Part shown: one piece after another, positions 33,151-33,822 of the stretch | Layout: every line of letters starts with the position of its first letter | Numbering within the stretch: the first letter of the stretch is position 1 | Origin: a bacterium HR10 | GTDB lineage: Bacteria; Acidobacteriota; Blastocatellia; HR10 | Length of the DNA stretch: 33,822 nt | NCBI GenBank assembly: GCA_002923315.1 | Contig: BEHM01000030.1 | Location: forward strand, 1-33,822 | Direction: 5' to 3' | Program-made: the position numbers and the translations under genes | Notes under the pieces: generated by a model | The model's database searches: none | Seen by the model: only the letters and a program-made list of their open reading frames with translations | What the model was told of the DNA's origin: nothing

Positions 33151-33200
33151 GGGAAATTTTCGATAGGGCCTTGTGACGACTTGCGCTTGCCGGAAATTTT
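33151..33200 (+). repeat. GGAAATTTT direct repeat before the tRNA-tuf operon
   Basis: GGAAATTTT occurs at 33152-33160 and again at 33192-33200, exactly 40 bp apart (about four helical turns). The second copy lies directly before the predicted -10 box. These are the two AT-rich patches of a GC-rich gap and may be regulator or polymerase contact sites. Confidence 0.4.
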
Positions 33201-33208
33201 GTTATCAT
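33181..33208 (+). promoter_or_regulatory. Candidate promoter of the tRNA-tuf operon
   Basis: TATCAT (33203-33208) is a 5/6 match to the -10 box; a weak -35, TTGCGC (33181-33186), lies 16 bases upstream. Transcription from about 33215 would precede the first tRNA by some 62 bases. Confidence 0.45.
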
Positions 33209-33276
33209 TTTGGTTTTGTCCGAGGCCAGATGGGGAGGTCCGTCGCTGATGACGTCGGGATCGCTCCATCGGGGAA

Positions 33277-33352
33277 GCCGGTGTAGCTCAGTTGGTAGAG
33301 CGGCTGACTTGTAATCAGCAGGTCGTGGGTTCGAATCCCGCCACCGGCTCCA
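33277..33352 (+). tRNA. tRNA-Thr, anticodon TGT
   Basis: 76 bases with an encoded CCA end. The acceptor stem pairs GCCGGTG with CACCGGC; the D arm, the anticodon stem GCTGA/TCAGC around loop CTTGTAA, and the T arm GTGGG/CCCGC are all complete. The anticodon TGT reads ACA threonine codons. First of four tRNAs before tuf. Confidence 0.97.
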
Positions 33353-33379
33353 CAGGTCTTTGAAAAATGGTGAAGCGGT

Positions 33380-33468
33380 GCAGGGGTGGCAGAGTGGCCA
33401 AATGCACCGGGCTGTAAACCCGGCGGGCTCAGTGCCCTTCGGAGGTTCGAATCCTTCCCCCTGCACCA
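33380..33468 (+). tRNA. tRNA-Tyr, anticodon GTA
   Basis: 89 bases with CCA encoded. The acceptor stem is GCAGGGG/CCCCTGC, and the anticodon stem CCGGG/CCCGG holds the loop CTGTAAA. A long variable arm (class II) follows, as expected for bacterial tyrosine tRNA, and the T arm GGAGG/CCTTC is complete. Confidence 0.97.
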
Positions 33469-33500
33469 GCTCCTGTTCGTGGGCCAGGCGGAGGCATCGA

Positions 33501-33578
<78 letters not shown>

Positions 33579-33616
33579 CTTTTTCTTTATGGCCGAACCG
33601 AGTAAGATTAGCCAGA

Positions 33617-33692
33617 GCCCACGTGGCGCAGTCGGTAGCGCACGTCCTTGGTAAGGACGGGGTCGCCGGTTCGAGTCCGGTCGTGGGCTCCA
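33617..33692 (+). tRNA. tRNA-Thr, anticodon GGT
   Basis: 76 bases with CCA encoded. The acceptor stem is GCCCACG/CGTGGGC, and the anticodon stem CGTCC/GGACG holds the loop TTGGTAA. Anticodon GGT reads ACC and ACT threonine codons. It ends 32 bases before the tuf start. Confidence 0.97.
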
Positions 33693-33724
33693 GTAGAGAG
33701 ATCACTTCGAGTAAGGAGATGTCT

Positions 33725-33822
33725 ATGGCCAAGGAGCGGTTTGAGCGGACGAAGCCGCATGTGAATGTGGGGACGATCGGGCACATTGATCATGGGAAGA
33801 CGACGTTGACGAGTGCGATCAC
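33725..33822 (+). CDS. tuf: Elongation factor Tu (5' part only)
   Basis: The first 32 codons are visible before the window ends. They read [20 protein letters not shown] and then [12 protein letters not shown], the N-terminus of EF-Tu including the P-loop GHIDHGKT that binds GTP. EF-Tu delivers aminoacyl-tRNA to the ribosome. AAGGAG lies six bases before the ATG at 33725; another ATG at 33719 is too close to the SD. It follows four tRNA genes closely and is probably processed from a joint transcript with them. In other bacteria secE, nusG and ribosomal protein genes often follow this arrangement. Confidence 0.97.
   Translation, partial: MAKERFERTKPHVNVGTIGHIDHGKTTLTSAI

Overview
The window looks like a piece of a chromosome from a GC-rich, probably thermophilic or soil Acidobacteriota-type bacterium. 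I infer this from three gene families typical of that phylum (a GWxTD-domain protein, a VWFA-type secreted protein and an Oar-like carboxypeptidase-regulatory/TonB receptor), the high GC content and the strong GGAGG ribosome binding sites. It is gene dense: I see 26 protein genes (two cut by the window edges), four tRNA genes and about a dozen candidate promoters or structured leaders. I see no IS element, integrase, CRISPR array or rRNA gene, so this reads as core chromosome rather than a genomic island.

Layout. 1-4400 (minus): an operon of three secreted amidohydrolase-superfamily proteins; only the middle one keeps the metal-binding HxH motif. 4679-6437 (plus): a secreted chymotrypsin-fold serine protease followed 19 bp later by a BsuPI-like protease inhibitor. 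6654-6980 (minus): a small AhpD/CMD-like protein without cysteines. 7175-9639 (plus): two overlapping MacB/FtsX-type ABC permeases with no ATPase in view. 9693-12800 (minus): GWxTD protein, tatC (with an unusual insertion in the first periplasmic loop) and tatA. 12827-16684: a LysR regulator divergent from leuA, then leuB. 16654-21537 (minus): an unrecognised gene, a phosphodiesterase/alkaline-phosphatase-superfamily protein and alaS. 21748-27954 (plus): a Tat-signal TldD protease, its TldE partner and a large TonB-dependent/Oar-like outer-membrane protein. 28001-31961 (minus): ECF sigma factor, zinc-finger anti-sigma factor, catalytically dead HtrA-like PDZ protein and VWA protein. 32131-33031 (minus): a DUF6941-like protein and a small secreted beta-domain protein. 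33277-33822 (plus): tRNA-Thr(TGT), tRNA-Tyr(GTA), tRNA-Gly(TCC), tRNA-Thr(GGT) and the start of tuf.

Cell envelope and secreted proteolysis dominate. The tat genes and a Tat-signal TldD lie in the same window, and TldD/TldE could leave the cytoplasm as a folded pair. The sigma/anti-sigma/pseudo-HtrA/VWA cassette has the architecture of an envelope-stress circuit in which the protease has become a probable sensor or chaperone. The leucine genes have a LysR site whose position fits textbook LysR control: about 65 bp upstream of the predicted leuA transcription start and inside the predicted lysR promoter. All functions are read from sequence motifs and recalled families; no database search was run.
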